Positions 52,000 through 61,799 of a stretch of DNA of 64,000 nt are shown piece after piece; position 1 is the stretch's first letter, and each line of letters starts with the position of its first letter. Position numbers and translations under genes: made by a program. Origin of the DNA: Accumulibacter sp003538495 (GTDB lineage: Bacteria > Pseudomonadota > Gammaproteobacteria > Burkholderiales > Rhodocyclaceae); NCBI RefSeq assembly GCF_029255145.1, contig NZ_JAPUVQ010000150.1, positions 26,727 through 90,726 on the forward strand, read 5' to 3'. Below the pieces are notes generated by a model. It did no database searches and had not been told where the DNA came from. It saw only the letters and a list, made by a program, of their open reading frames with translations.

Positions 52000-54047
52000 T
52001 ACTCCTCTTCGACGACCTGGTGCTGCGCTACCAGTTGCTGCTGCGTCGCTGGTGGCACCTGCGCGTAGTGCGAGAAAGCAATGCTGTACGAGCCCTGTCC
52101 GCCGGTCAGCGACTTCAGGCGCGACTGATAGCCATCGAGTTCCGCCAGCGGGACCTCGCCACTGATCGCCATCACCCCGGGGCCCCGCGGCTGGGTGCCG
52201 GTGAGATGGCCGCGTTTGCTCGACAGGTCGCCGGTGAGATCACCGGTCATGGCGTCCGGCGCGAGGATCTCGATGTCGACCACCGGTTCGAGAATGATCG
52301 GCCTGGCGGCGCGAATGGCGTCGACGGTGGCTTTGCGGGCGGCGGTCATGAAAGCGATATCCTTGCCGTCGACCGGATGCGACTTGCCGTCATGAACAGT
52401 GACGCGCAAGTCCTGTACCGGGAAACCGGCGACGACGCCGTCGGCAAGCGCCTGCCGAACGCCTTTTTCAACCGAAGCCATGAACACGCCGGGAATGACG
52501 CCACCCTTGACGATATCGACAAACTCGAAGCCGGCGCCACGCTCGAGAGGCTCGACGCGCAGCGCGACCTCGCCGAACTGGCCGGCGCCGCCACTTTGCT
52601 TCTTGTGCCGGCAGTGACCCTCGGCCGAACCGGTAATCGCTTCGCGATAAGCAATCCGCGGCGGGGTGGTATCGAGTTCCAGCTTGTACTGCTGCGCCAG
52701 GCGCGCCAGCTTGGCGCGCAGATGCATTTCTCCGATCCCGCGGATCACCGTCTCGTTGGTTGTCGGGTGGCGTTCGATGATGAAGCAGGGGTCTTCCACC
52801 TCCAGCTTGCGGAGGATCTCGAACAGGCGCTGCTCGTCGGCCTTGCGCCGGGCATGGACCGCCAGACCCTGCATCGGCTGCGGGAATTCGAGCGGTTTCA
52901 GGTGGATATGGTCTTCATCGTGCGAATCGTGCAATACACAGTCGAACTCGATTTCCTCGACCTTGGCCATCGCCCCCAGGTCGCCAGGGACCAGCGTTTC
53001 CGCCTCGATGTATTCCTTGCCCTGCAGCCGGTAGATATGGCCGACCTTGAACGGTCGCTTGGCGTCGCCGACGAAGAGTTGCGAGTCCTTCCTGATCGTC
53101 CCCTGATGGACGCGAAAAACACCGACCTTGCCGATGAACGGATCGCTGACGATCTTGAAGACGTGTGCCAGAACATGTTTCTGCGGGTCGGGGTCGGCCC
53201 GAAAGGCCTCGCCGGGTCCATCGGGCCCGCCGCGGTAGAACGGCGGCGGATTGCCCTCGGCCGGATTCGGCGCCAGCCTGGCGAGGACGTCCAGCAATTG
53301 CGGGATGCCGGCGCCGGTCTTCGCCGAGACGAACAGGATCGGAATCAGGTGGCCCGAGCGCAGTGCTTTCTCGAACGGCAGATGCAGTTCATCGGGACTC
53401 GGATCGATGCCTTCGTCAAGATAGCGCGCCAGCAGATCCTCGTCTTCCTCGACGATCTGATCGATCAGCGCGCGGTGCGCCTCTGCCACCGACGCGAAGT
53501 CGCTGTCGCCGCTATCGTGCCCGAGCAATTCGACGACTTCACTGCCGTGCTGAACCGGCAGGTCGAGCAACATGCATTCGGCACCGAAGCGCTCGCGGAT
53601 TTCGCCGACCAGCGCCGGCAGGTTGACATTGTCGGCATCGATCTTGTTGATCACGATCATCCTGCAGACGCCGCGGGCAGCTGCCAGCCGCATCATCCGC
53701 TCGCTGACCAGCTCAATGCCGTTTTGCGCGTTGATCACCACCAGCGCGGTGTCGACTGCAGCCAGCGCGGCGATCGCCTGCCCCGAAAAATCGGGAAAGC
53801 CCGGCGTGTCGATCAGCTGGATCTGCACGTCGTCCCAGGAAAAGCCCGCCAGCGCCGAATTCAGCGAGTGTCCGAATTCCTTCTCCTGTGGATCGAAGTC
53901 GCAAACCGTATTGCCCTTCTCGACGGACCCGCGGCTGCTGATGGCCCCAGCGGCGGCAAGCAGGGTTTCGGCCAGCGTCGTCTTGCCGGCCGCGCCGTGC
54001 CCGACAAGAGCGACGGCGCGAAGCTTACTGGTGGTGGATTGACCCAT
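51999..54047 (-). CDS. Elongation factor G-like translational GTPase (EF-G2 branch)
   Basis: A 682-aa five-domain EF-G homologue. Domain I: P-loop GHGAAGKTTLAE (EF-G: AHIDAGKTT), G3 DTPGFPDF with Phe where EF-G has the catalytic His (DTPGH), G4 VINKIDAD, G5 VSAKTG. Domain II covers HVFKIVSDPFIGKVGVFRVH; domains III-V follow (VIRGIGEMHLRAKLARL; GGAGQFGEVALRVEPL). It is thus probably not the main EF-G, and may act in ribosome recycling or stress. The start at 54047 (MGQSTTSKLRA) is preferred over 54104. It is upstream of plsB. Confidence 0.9.
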   Translation of the reverse strand: MGQSTTSKLRAVALVGHGAAGKTTLAETLLAAAGAISSRGSVEKGNTVCDFDPQEKEFGHSLNSALAGFSWDDVQIQLIDTPGFPDFSGQAIAALAAVDTALVVINAQNGIELVSERMMRLAAARGVCRMIVINKIDADNVNLPALVGEIRERFGAECMLLDLPVQHGSEVVELLGHDSGDSDFASVAEAHRALIDQIVEEDEDLLARYLDEGIDPSPDELHLPFEKALRSGHLIPILFVSAKTGAGIPQLLDVLARLAPNPAEGNPPPFYRGGPDGPGEAFRADPDPQKHVLAHVFKIVSDPFIGKVGVFRVHQGTIRKDSQLFVGDAKRPFKVGHIYRLQGKEYIEAETLVPGDLGAMAKVEEIEFDCVLHDSHDEDHIHLKPLEFPQPMQGLAVHARRKADEQRLFEILRKLEVEDPCFIIERHPTTNETVIRGIGEMHLRAKLARLAQQYKLELDTTPPRIAYREAITGSAEGHCRHKKQSGGAGQFGEVALRVEPLERGAGFEFVDIVKGGVIPGVFMASVEKGVRQALADGVVAGFPVQDLRVTVHDGKSHPVDGKDIAFMTAARKATVDAIRAARPIILEPVVDIEILAPDAMTGDLTGDLSSKRGHLTGTQPRGPGVMAISGEVPLAELDGYQSRLKSLTGGQGSYSIAFSHYAQVPPATQQQLVAQHQVVEEE

Positions 54048-54367
54048 TCCTCTTCTCCCATTCAAGGCAAACGCACGCTGCAGGCGAAGACAGCCACATG
54101 ACATGACGGCTGGCGCGTGCTGGCATCATTTTACCCCGGCCACGGCCGAATCGCTCGCCGCTCGCGCGCTGGTCATTTCTCGCCACCCCGGGTTCGTCGC
54201 ACTCCGCCTCGCCAGCAGGCATCGGCCGAAGACCGTTGGCGGGCGAATTCCCGGTGCCTTCTGGCACTCCATCGTCGGATATGAATGGAACATCTGTTTT
54301 GTGTAAACCGCGTGAGTCGGATAAAGTGACGCGCTTCATTTTGATGAACACTGCGTCAGGAGCCACA
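54048..54367. other. 320-bp divergent promoter region between EF-G-like and malic enzyme genes
   Basis: No gene. TAAAAT on the minus strand at 54128-54133 may serve the EF-G-like gene. On the plus side TTGTGT and TAAAGT spaced by 17 bp lie just before the malic enzyme start. The matches are weak. The final 80 bp are AT-richer than the rest. Confidence 0.4.
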
Positions 54368-56656
54368 ATGAAAAAGGATCTGCCCCAGACCGATCTTCGT
54401 GAGGCGGCCCTGGAGTACCACCGCTACCCGACGCCGGGCAAGGTGGCTGTCCAGCCGACCAAGGGACTGACCAACCAACTGGACCTGGCGCTGGCCTATT
54501 CCCCGGGCGTTGCTTTCGCGTGCCATGCGATCGTCGATGACCCTGGCTCAGCCAGCCTCTACACCTCACGCGCCAACCTCGTCGGCGTGATTACCAACGG
54601 CACCGCCGTGCTCGGCCTGGGCAACATCGGGCCACTGGCCGCGAAGCCGGTGATGGAGGGCAAGGGCTGCCTGTTCAAGAAATTCGCCGGGATCGATGTG
54701 TTTGACATTGAGCTGGCTGAAAGCGACCCCGACAAGCTGATCGACATGATCGCCGCGATGGAGCCAACCCTGGGTGGCATCAACCTGGAAGACATCAAAG
54801 CGCCGGAGTGCTTCTACATCGAGGCCAAACTCAAGGAGCGCATGTCGATTCCGGTATTTCACGACGATCAGCACGGCACGGCGATCATTTCTGCGGCGGC
54901 GATCCTGAATGCGCTCAAGGTCACCGGCAAGAAGATCGACGAAGTGCGCGTGGTCTGTTCCGGAGGGGGAGCGGCGGCCATTTCCTGCCTTAACCTGTGG
55001 TGCGTCCTGGGTGTGCTACGCGAGAACATCATCGTCTGTGACTCCAAGGGCGTGATCTACGCCGGCCGCGACGCCAACATGGAGCCGAACAAGGCGCGCT
55101 ATGCGCGCGACACGCCGTGCCGAACGCTGGCCGACGCACTCGATGGCGCCGACGTTTTTCTCGGGCTTTCGGCGGCAGGAATTCTCCAGCCCGAAATGTT
55201 GCTCAAAATGGCCAAGCAACCGATTGTCTTCGCGCTGGCCAATCCGACGCCGGAAATCATGCCCGAGCTGGCCCGGGAAGTCCGCCCCGACGTGATCATG
55301 GCCACCGGCCGTTCCGATTACGCCAACCAGGTCAACAACGTTCTCTGTTTCCCGTTCATCTTCCGCGGCGCCCTCGACGTCGGTGCGACCGGCATCAACG
55401 AGGAGATGAAGATGGCCTGCGTCAAGGCGCTGGCGGCAATGGCGCAATGGGAGGTCAGCGACGAAGTGGCGATGGCTTACGCCGGCCAGGAGCTGAGGTT
55501 CGGCGCGGACTACCTGATCCCCAAACCCTTCGATCGGCGTTTGATCACCACCATCGCACCGGCGGTCGCCGAGGCAGCGATGCGCTCGGGCATCGCGACC
55601 AGGCCAATTGCCGATCTGAATGCCTACCGCCAGAAGCTGCGCGAGTTCGTCTATCAGACCGGCTTTGGCATGCGAGCCGTCTTCTCGGCGGCCAAGGGCG
55701 TCCGCGAGACGCGCATCGTCTATTGCGATGGCGAGGACGAGCGGATGCTGCGGGCGGCCCAAACGATTATCGACGAAGGCCTGACGCGCCCGATCCTGAT
55801 CGGTCGTCCCGATGTGATTTCAGCGCGGCTCAAGAGAATCGGATCGAAGCTGGTGCCAGGTACCGATTTCGAGGTCGTCGACCCGGCCAGCGACAGTCGC
55901 TACAAGGAATGCTGGACAAGCTATCATCAGCTGAGAAAACGTCACGGGGTGACCATCGACATCGCCAAGACGCGCTTGCGCACCAACAATACGATCATCG
56001 GCGCCATCCTGCTCAAGCTCGGCTACGCGGACGGGATGATCTGTGGCCTTTCCGGCCGCTTCGCGCATCATCTGCGACAGATCGACGAGATCATTGGCAA
56101 GGTGCCCGGGCGCAGCACGATGGCGGCGATGACGCACGTGTTGCTGCCCGGCCGGGCCCTCTTCCTCTGCGATACCCACGTCAATGAGGACCCCGACGCC
56201 GCGCAACTGGCCGAGATCACCCTGATGGCGGCGGAGGCGGTCAGTCGGTTCACGATCAAGCCCAAGGTGGCGATGCTCTCGCATTCCAACTTTGGCTCTT
56301 CGCAGTCCGCGTCCACCCGCAAAGTGAGCGAGGCGCTGGCGATGGTCCGCGCCAAGGCGCCCGATCTCGAAATCGACGGCGAGATGCACGGCGAAAGCGC
56401 GCTCTCGGAAGCCATTCGCGATCGCTCGGACCCCGATTCGCCGCTCAGTGGCGAGGCCAATCTCCTGGTCATGCCCAATCTCGACGCCGCCAACATCTCC
56501 TACAACCTGCTCAAGATGACCGGTGGTGACGGCATGTCGGTCGGCCCGATCCTGCTTGGTGCGGCGTTGCCGGTGCACGTCCTGGTCCCGACGTCAACCG
56601 TTCGCCGGGTGGTGGACATGACCGCGCTGGTGGTCGTCGAAGCGGCCGCCGAGTAG
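54368..56656 (+). CDS. maeB: NADP-dependent malic enzyme with phosphotransacetylase-like domain
   Basis: A 762-aa MaeB-type enzyme converting malate to pyruvate and CO2 with NADP. The malic domain (about 1-190) has AYSPGVAFACHAIVDD, TNGTAVLGLGNIGP and the metal site FHDDQHGTAI; the NAD-binding domain (about 170-400) includes VCSGGGAAAISCLNL. The C-terminal 330 residues resemble phosphate acetyltransferase (GLSGRFAHHLRQIDEIIG, DGEMHGESALSEAIR) and are thought to be regulatory for acetyl-CoA. ATG at 54368 (MKKDLPQTDLRE). It could supply NADPH for lipid or PHA synthesis. Confidence 0.95.
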   Translation: MKKDLPQTDLREAALEYHRYPTPGKVAVQPTKGLTNQLDLALAYSPGVAFACHAIVDDPGSASLYTSRANLVGVITNGTAVLGLGNIGPLAAKPVMEGKGCLFKKFAGIDVFDIELAESDPDKLIDMIAAMEPTLGGINLEDIKAPECFYIEAKLKERMSIPVFHDDQHGTAIISAAAILNALKVTGKKIDEVRVVCSGGGAAAISCLNLWCVLGVLRENIIVCDSKGVIYAGRDANMEPNKARYARDTPCRTLADALDGADVFLGLSAAGILQPEMLLKMAKQPIVFALANPTPEIMPELAREVRPDVIMATGRSDYANQVNNVLCFPFIFRGALDVGATGINEEMKMACVKALAAMAQWEVSDEVAMAYAGQELRFGADYLIPKPFDRRLITTIAPAVAEAAMRSGIATRPIADLNAYRQKLREFVYQTGFGMRAVFSAAKGVRETRIVYCDGEDERMLRAAQTIIDEGLTRPILIGRPDVISARLKRIGSKLVPGTDFEVVDPASDSRYKECWTSYHQLRKRHGVTIDIAKTRLRTNNTIIGAILLKLGYADGMICGLSGRFAHHLRQIDEIIGKVPGRSTMAAMTHVLLPGRALFLCDTHVNEDPDAAQLAEITLMAAEAVSRFTIKPKVAMLSHSNFGSSQSASTRKVSEALAMVRAKAPDLEIDGEMHGESALSEAIRDRSDPDSPLSGEANLLVMPNLDAANISYNLLKMTGGDGMSVGPILLGAALPVHVLVPTSTVRRVVDMTALVVVEAAAE

Positions 56657-56786
56657 GCCTTGCTGCCCCCGCCGCGGGCCCCGGATCGTGGTCCAGCGGC
56701 GGCGGTCGGCAATCAGCCCGAGGCGTCGCGCAGACCATCGGCCAGTCACGCAGGTTGCCGGCGAAAGCTTGCACGCGGTTCGCTTC

Positions 56787-56815
56787 TTTACAAACATGCC
56801 GAGTCAATGCATCAT
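56787..56815 (+). promoter_or_regulatory. Candidate promoter for pilB
   Basis: TTTACA (5/6) at 56787-56792, 17-bp spacer, CATCAT (4/6) at 56810-56815, ending 32 bp before the pilB ATG. Pattern only. Confidence 0.38.
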
Positions 56816-56847
56816 CATGAGGGCTCACTCGGTATAGCCCGGACCTG

Positions 56848-58599
56848 ATGGTTAACAATGCGTTGCAAGGTCCTATTGCAAAAATGGCAGCCAATCCGCA
56901 AAACTCGCCGCTCAGTGGTCTCGCCCGTGCGCTGGTACAAGCTGGCCGCCTCAAGGAAGCCGAGGCGGAGTCCATGCTCGCGCAGGCCGCCGCCAACCGT
57001 ACCTCGCTGATCGAGCACCTGGTCGGCGCCAAAAGGGCAACATTCCTTGAACTGGCGCGTTTTGCCGCGGACAAGTTCGGTTACCCCCTGCTCGATCTGG
57101 CCGCCTTCGACGACGTCCACATCCAAAAAAACGCCGTCGACCGCAAGCTGATCGCGACCCACCGCGTCGTCCCCCTGCACAAGCGCGGCAATCGCCTGGC
57201 GATCGCCATCGCCGATCCGACCAATCTGCGTGCGCTTGATGAAATCCGCTTCCAGACCGGCCTGGCGGTTGACCCGGTGGTCGTCGAGGAAAACAAGCTT
57301 TCGCCGCTGGTGGCGAAACTCTCCGAAACGGTCGAGGAGAGCCTCAAGAGCTTCACCAACGAGGACATCAACCTCGAGTTCACCGACGAGCAAAGCCAGG
57401 ACAAGGCGGACGAGGCCTCCACCCTCGAGGTCGATGACGCGCCAGTGGTCAGATTCATCCAGAAAATGATGCTCGACGCGATCAATGATGGGGCGTCCGA
57501 CATCCATTTCGAGCCCTACGAAAAGAACTATCGGATCCGCTTTCGAACGGACGGAATCCTGCGCGAAGTGGCCGCGCCGCCGCTGGTGATCAAGGACAAG
57601 ATCGCCTCGCGCATCAAGGTGATTTCGCGCCTCAATATTGCCGAGAAGCGCGTTCCGCAGGACGGCCGGATGCGTCTGGTGCTATCGAAGAGCCGCTCGA
57701 TCGACTTTCGCGTCAGCACCTTGCCGACCATGTACGGAGAAAAAATCGTCCTGCGAATTCTCGATCCAGCCAGCGCGTCGATGGGGATCGATGCGCTGGG
57801 CTACGAGCCGGAGCAGAAGGCAGTGCTGCTGGATGCCATCCACCGGCCGTACGGAATGATCCTGGTTACCGGACCGACGGGCTCGGGAAAGACCGTTTCG
57901 CTCTATACCTGCCTCAACCTGCTGAACAGGCCCGGGGTCAACATCGCCACCGCCGAAGACCCGGCCGAGATTCCCTTGCCGGGGATCAATCAGGTCAACG
58001 TCGATGACAAGGCCGGACTGACCTTCCCGGTCGCCCTCAAGGCCTTTCTCCGGCAGGACCCGGACATCATCATGGTTGGCGAGATTCGCGACATCGAGAC
58101 AGCGGAAATCGCGATCAAGGCCGCGCAAACCGGTCACATGGTGTTGTCGACGCTGCACACCAATGACGCGCCAGGGACCCTGACCCGCCTGATGAACATG
58201 GGCATTCCGACTTTCAATCTGGCTTCGAGCATCCTGCTGATCACCGCGCAACGCCTCGTCCGCCGGCTGTGCACCTGCAAGCAGCCGCTGGATACACCGG
58301 TCGAGACCTTGCTGAATGCCGGCTTCACGGAAAACGACCTGGATGGGAGCTGGACGCTTTACGGGCCGCGCGAGTGCGAGCGCTGCAAGGGAAGCGGCTA
58401 CAAGGGACGCGTCGGTCTCTACGAGGTAATGCCCGTGACCGAGGCGATTCAGCGCATTATCATGGCCAACGGAACGGAACTCGACGTGGCCCACCAGGCC
58501 CGGAAGGATGGCGTCAACGATCTTCGCCGGTCCGGATTGCTGAAGGTCAAGCAAGGGCTCACGTCTCTTGACGAGGTTCTCGGCAGCACCAACGCTTGA
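56848..58599 (+). CDS. pilB: Type IV pilus assembly ATPase PilB
   Basis: A 583-aa extension ATPase. N-terminal MshEN-type domain (about 30-160), then the motor domain with Walker A GPTGSGKTVSLYT, Asp box region PEDxxEI-like AEDPAEIPLPG, Walker B QDPDIIMVGEIRD and His box HMVLSTLHTNDAPGTLTR. The C4 zinc motif is RLCTCKQP then CERCKGSGYKG. The MAANPQN Met, 12 codons further, is an alternative start. Transcribed with pilC and pilD; no pilin gene in the window. Confidence 0.96.
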   Translation: MVNNALQGPIAKMAANPQNSPLSGLARALVQAGRLKEAEAESMLAQAAANRTSLIEHLVGAKRATFLELARFAADKFGYPLLDLAAFDDVHIQKNAVDRKLIATHRVVPLHKRGNRLAIAIADPTNLRALDEIRFQTGLAVDPVVVEENKLSPLVAKLSETVEESLKSFTNEDINLEFTDEQSQDKADEASTLEVDDAPVVRFIQKMMLDAINDGASDIHFEPYEKNYRIRFRTDGILREVAAPPLVIKDKIASRIKVISRLNIAEKRVPQDGRMRLVLSKSRSIDFRVSTLPTMYGEKIVLRILDPASASMGIDALGYEPEQKAVLLDAIHRPYGMILVTGPTGSGKTVSLYTCLNLLNRPGVNIATAEDPAEIPLPGINQVNVDDKAGLTFPVALKAFLRQDPDIIMVGEIRDIETAEIAIKAAQTGHMVLSTLHTNDAPGTLTRLMNMGIPTFNLASSILLITAQRLVRRLCTCKQPLDTPVETLLNAGFTENDLDGSWTLYGPRECERCKGSGYKGRVGLYEVMPVTEAIQRIIMANGTELDVAHQARKDGVNDLRRSGLLKVKQGLTSLDEVLGSTNA

Positions 58600-58612
58600 A
58601 GACGAGGGAAGA

Positions 58613-59851
58613 ATGGCGACCGCAGCGAAGACCACCAGAAGAGCCGCGCCAGAAGTCAAGGAATTTACTTTTCTCTGGGAAGGGAAGAACAAGGCGGGAA
58701 AGGTCGTTCGCGGCGAACAGCGCGCCAACAGCGACACCGTCGTGCGAGCCACTTTGCGGCGCCAGGGGATTGTCGTCAGCAAGGTCAGCAAGCAGCGTTT
58801 CAAGGGCGGGCGACAGATCACCGAGAAGGACATCACGCTGTTCACGCGCCAACTGGCGACGATGATGAAAGCGGGCGTGCCGCTGCTGCAGACTTTCGAC
58901 ATCGTCGGTCGAGGACACGACAACCCGTCAGTGGGCAAGCTGCTGCTCGATATCAAGTCCGATGTCGAGACCGGCAGTTCATTGTCGCAAGCGTTCCGGA
59001 AATACCCGCTGCAGTTCGACCAACTGTACTGCAACCTGGTCGCTGCCGGCGAACAGGCGGGCATTCTCGAGACGCTCCTCGACCGTCTGGCCAACTACAA
59101 AGAGAAGATGATCGCCATCAAGTCGAAGATCAAGGCGGCGCTATTCTACCCGGTGGCGATTATCGTCGTCGCGTTCGTCATTACAGCGGTGATCATGATC
59201 TTCGTGATCCCGGCATTCAAGGAGGTCTTCAAGAGCTTCGGTGCCGACCTGCCGACACCAACCCTGGTCGTGATCGCCATTTCGGACTTTTTCATCGAGT
59301 ACTGGTGGGCGATTTTTGGCGGCATCGGCGGCTCGCTCTACGCCTTCTTCTATACCTTGAAGCGATCGGAGAAGATGCAGATCGCATTCGACCGGATGTT
59401 CCTCCGCCTCCCGGTCTTTGGCGACATCATACGCAAGTCGGTAATCGCCCGCTGGACGCGCACACTGGCGACCATGTTTGCTGCCGGCGTGCCGCTGGTC
59501 GAGTCGCTGGAGTCGGTGGGTGGCGCGGCCGGAAACTATGTCTACAAGGCCGGCACCAGGCAGATCCAGAGTGAAGTCAGCACCGGCACCAGCCTCACCT
59601 CGGCGATGCAGAACAGCGAACTCTTTCCGAACATGGTGAACCAGATGGTCGCGATCGGCGAGGAATCCGGCGCCCTGGATGCGATGCTCGGGAAGGTGGC
59701 CGATTTCTTCGAGGCCGAGGTCGACGACGCCGTCGAGGCCCTGTCGAGCTTGATGGAGCCGATGATCATGGTCGTCCTCGGGGTGCTGATCGGCGGCATG
59801 GTGATTGCCATGTACCTGCCGATCTTCAAGCTGGGCGCCGTGGTCGGCTGA
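58613..59851 (+). CDS. pilC: Type IV pilus inner-membrane platform protein PilC
   Basis: A 412-aa polytopic protein that couples PilB to pilus assembly. It has two GspF-type repeats, with cytoplasmic helical bundles TRQLATMMKAGVPLLQTFDI and TRTLATMFAAGVPLVESLES, and TM segments around residues 175-200, 220-250 and 375-400. ATG 58613 has a gagggaag ribosome site; the upstream open frame is inside pilB. The stop overlaps the pilD start by one base (TGATG). Confidence 0.96.
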   Translation: MATAAKTTRRAAPEVKEFTFLWEGKNKAGKVVRGEQRANSDTVVRATLRRQGIVVSKVSKQRFKGGRQITEKDITLFTRQLATMMKAGVPLLQTFDIVGRGHDNPSVGKLLLDIKSDVETGSSLSQAFRKYPLQFDQLYCNLVAAGEQAGILETLLDRLANYKEKMIAIKSKIKAALFYPVAIIVVAFVITAVIMIFVIPAFKEVFKSFGADLPTPTLVVIAISDFFIEYWWAIFGGIGGSLYAFFYTLKRSEKMQIAFDRMFLRLPVFGDIIRKSVIARWTRTLATMFAAGVPLVESLESVGGAAGNYVYKAGTRQIQSEVSTGTSLTSAMQNSELFPNMVNQMVAIGEESGALDAMLGKVADFFEAEVDDAVEALSSLMEPMIMVVLGVLIGGMVIAMYLPIFKLGAVVG

Positions 59852-60711
59852 TGCCGGCCGTGCTCCCCGCCGATCTGGCGCCGACGCTGTTTCCCGTCAT
59901 TTGTGGTCTGCTCGGGTTGCTGGTCGGCAGCTTCCTGAATGTCGTCATCCATCGCCTGCCACGGATCATGGAGCGCGACTGGCGTGTTCATTGCGCCGAG
60001 CTGTGCGGCGAGCAGCCGCCGGTCGGCGAGCCGCTGTCGCTGGCCAGGCCCGGCTCGCGATGCCCCGCTTGTGGGCACGCGATCACCGCGATCGAGAATG
60101 TTCCGGTCCTCAGCTGGCTATTCCTGCGCGGACGTTGCTCGGCGTGCGCGGCGCCGATCTCGCCCCGCTACCCGCTGGTCGAGGCCAGCAGCGGCGTGCT
60201 GAGCGCCTTCGCCGCTATTCATTTTGGTTATGCCTGGGCGGCACTCGGCGCGATGCTGTTGATCTGGTGCCTGCTGGCGCTGACCTGCATCGACTTCGAC
60301 ACGCAGTTGCTGCCCGATTCGATCACCCTCCCCTTGCTCTGGGCTGGCCTGCTGTTCAATCTTGGCGGCACCTTCGCCGACCTGCACTCGGCCGTGATCG
60401 GGGCAGTGTGCGGCTATCTGGCGCTGTGGTCGGTCTACTGGGCATTCAAACTGACCACCGGCAGGGAGGGCATGGGTTACGGTGACTTCAAGCTGCTCGC
60501 CGCGCTTGGTGCCTGGCTTGGCTGGCAGATGTTGCCGCTGACCATCCTGCTCTCGTCGCTGCTTGGGGCAGTGGTCGGCATCGCACTGATCGTCGTCGCC
60601 AAGCGCGGACGCAGCGTGCCGATCCCTTTCGGCCCATATCTGGCGGCGGCAGGCTTGCTGGCGCTGTTCTGGGGGAAGGGACTGACGCGCGCCTATGTTG
60701 GGCTGCTGTAG
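59851..60711 (+). CDS. pilD: Prepilin peptidase/N-methyltransferase PilD
   Basis: A 286-aa membrane aspartic protease (A24) that cleaves and methylates prepilins. The zinc-type tetracysteine motif is CPACGHAI ... CSACAAPISP, and the catalytic Asp residues are in LTCIDFDTQLLPD and GMGYGDFKLL. Several TM helices. The start overlaps pilC. Downstream, coaE and zapD, which often follow pilD, are absent; an FmdB gene follows at 107 bp. Confidence 0.96.
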   Translation: MPAVLPADLAPTLFPVICGLLGLLVGSFLNVVIHRLPRIMERDWRVHCAELCGEQPPVGEPLSLARPGSRCPACGHAITAIENVPVLSWLFLRGRCSACAAPISPRYPLVEASSGVLSAFAAIHFGYAWAALGAMLLIWCLLALTCIDFDTQLLPDSITLPLLWAGLLFNLGGTFADLHSAVIGAVCGYLALWSVYWAFKLTTGREGMGYGDFKLLAALGAWLGWQMLPLTILLSSLLGAVVGIALIVVAKRGRSVPIPFGPYLAAAGLLALFWGKGLTRAYVGLL

Positions 60712-60817
60712 CCGCATCACCCGGCGCCAAGAGTCCTCGCGGTCGGGCGAGGGCGGGTGAACCCACTGCTGCTTCGAGTATAATCCACGTTTTTCCTGCG
60801 CTTGCCGAGGGTTAGCC

Positions 60818-61147
60818 ATGCCGATTTACGCCTATCGCTGCGATTCATGTGCTTTTGAAAAGGACCATCTGCAAAAGCTCAGCGACCCGGCATTGTGCAT
60901 TTGTCCTCAGTGCGGGCAGACGACCTATCGCAAACAGGTGACAGCAGCCGGCTTTCAGTTGAAGGGAACCGGCTGGTACGCGACCGACTTCAAGGGTGGC
61001 AACAAGACCCCAGCGACTGCGCCCGCCCAGCCCGAAGACGCCGGGAAGGCGCCGGCCAACGCCGGTGCCGCCCCTGCTGCTGCCGCCACTACCACCGCCC
61101 CCGCCGCCGCTTCCGGCAGCACACCCGGTGTTGGCGCTGGCAGCTGA
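60818..61147 (+). CDS. FmdB family zinc ribbon protein
   Basis: A 109-aa small protein. MPIYAYRCDSCAFEKDHLQK and CICPQCGQTTYRKQV hold two CxxC pairs of the FmdB/YqgE-like zinc ribbon. The second half is an Ala/Pro/Thr-rich low-complexity tail of about 40 residues. Members occur beside DUF502 and aspS in many betaproteobacteria. Its stop overlaps the next start (TGATG). Confidence 0.92.
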   Translation: MPIYAYRCDSCAFEKDHLQKLSDPALCICPQCGQTTYRKQVTAAGFQLKGTGWYATDFKGGNKTPATAPAQPEDAGKAPANAGAAPAAAATTTAPAAASGSTPGVGAGS

Positions 61148-61779
61148 TGAAACGCTACTTCATTACCGGCCTGCTGATCTGGGTGCCCTTGTCGATCACC
61201 GCCTGGGTGCTGGTGCTGATTGTCGGCACCATGGATCAATCGCTGCACCTGCTGCCGGCGGCGATCCACCCGCGCACGATCCTTGGTTTCGATATCCCGG
61301 GTGCCGGGGCGATCCTGACCCTGCTGATCATCATGGTCACCGGCTTGCTCGCTGCCAACTTCATCGGCCAGCGGCTGGTGTCGTGGTGGGAGCAGCTGCT
61401 GGCACGGATTCCGGTGGTCAACTCGATCTACAACAGCGTCAAGCAGGTTTCCGACACGCTTTTCTCGTCGTCAGGCAACGCTTTTCGCAAAGCGCTGTTG
61501 ATCGAGTATCCGCGCCGAGGTACGTGGACGATCGCCTTCCTCACCGGAAGACCGGGCGGCGACGTGGTTCGGCATCTCGACGGCGACTATGTCAGCGTCT
61601 ACGTCCCGACAACGCCGAATCCGACCTCCGGGTTCTTTCTGATGCTGCCGAAAGCCGAGGTGATCGAGCTGGACATGAGCGTCGATACGGCGCTCAAGTA
61701 CGTGATCTCGATGGGCGTCGTCGCGCCACCGCCGAGAACGCGGCCGGTCGCCGCGGCCCAGACCACTACCAACACCTGA
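61147..61779 (+). CDS. DUF502 family membrane protein
   Basis: A 210-aa integral membrane protein with two TM helices (about 5-28 and 55-78), then a soluble domain with LARIPVVNSIYNSVKQVSDTLF and VSVYVPTTPNPTSGFFLMLP, characteristic of DUF502. Function unknown. The start overlaps the fmdB stop and aspS begins 20 bp later, so it is in an operon with both. Confidence 0.93.
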   Translation: MKRYFITGLLIWVPLSITAWVLVLIVGTMDQSLHLLPAAIHPRTILGFDIPGAGAILTLLIIMVTGLLAANFIGQRLVSWWEQLLARIPVVNSIYNSVKQVSDTLFSSSGNAFRKALLIEYPRRGTWTIAFLTGRPGGDVVRHLDGDYVSVYVPTTPNPTSGFFLMLPKAEVIELDMSVDTALKYVISMGVVAPPPRTRPVAAAQTTTNT

Positions 61780-61799
61780 CACCAGTAATCGGGAAATTC

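Noticed and set aside
51975..54101. 708-aa plus-strand ORF
   Set aside because: Antisense shadow of the EF-G-like gene; it has GC-rich, low-quality composition and no domain.
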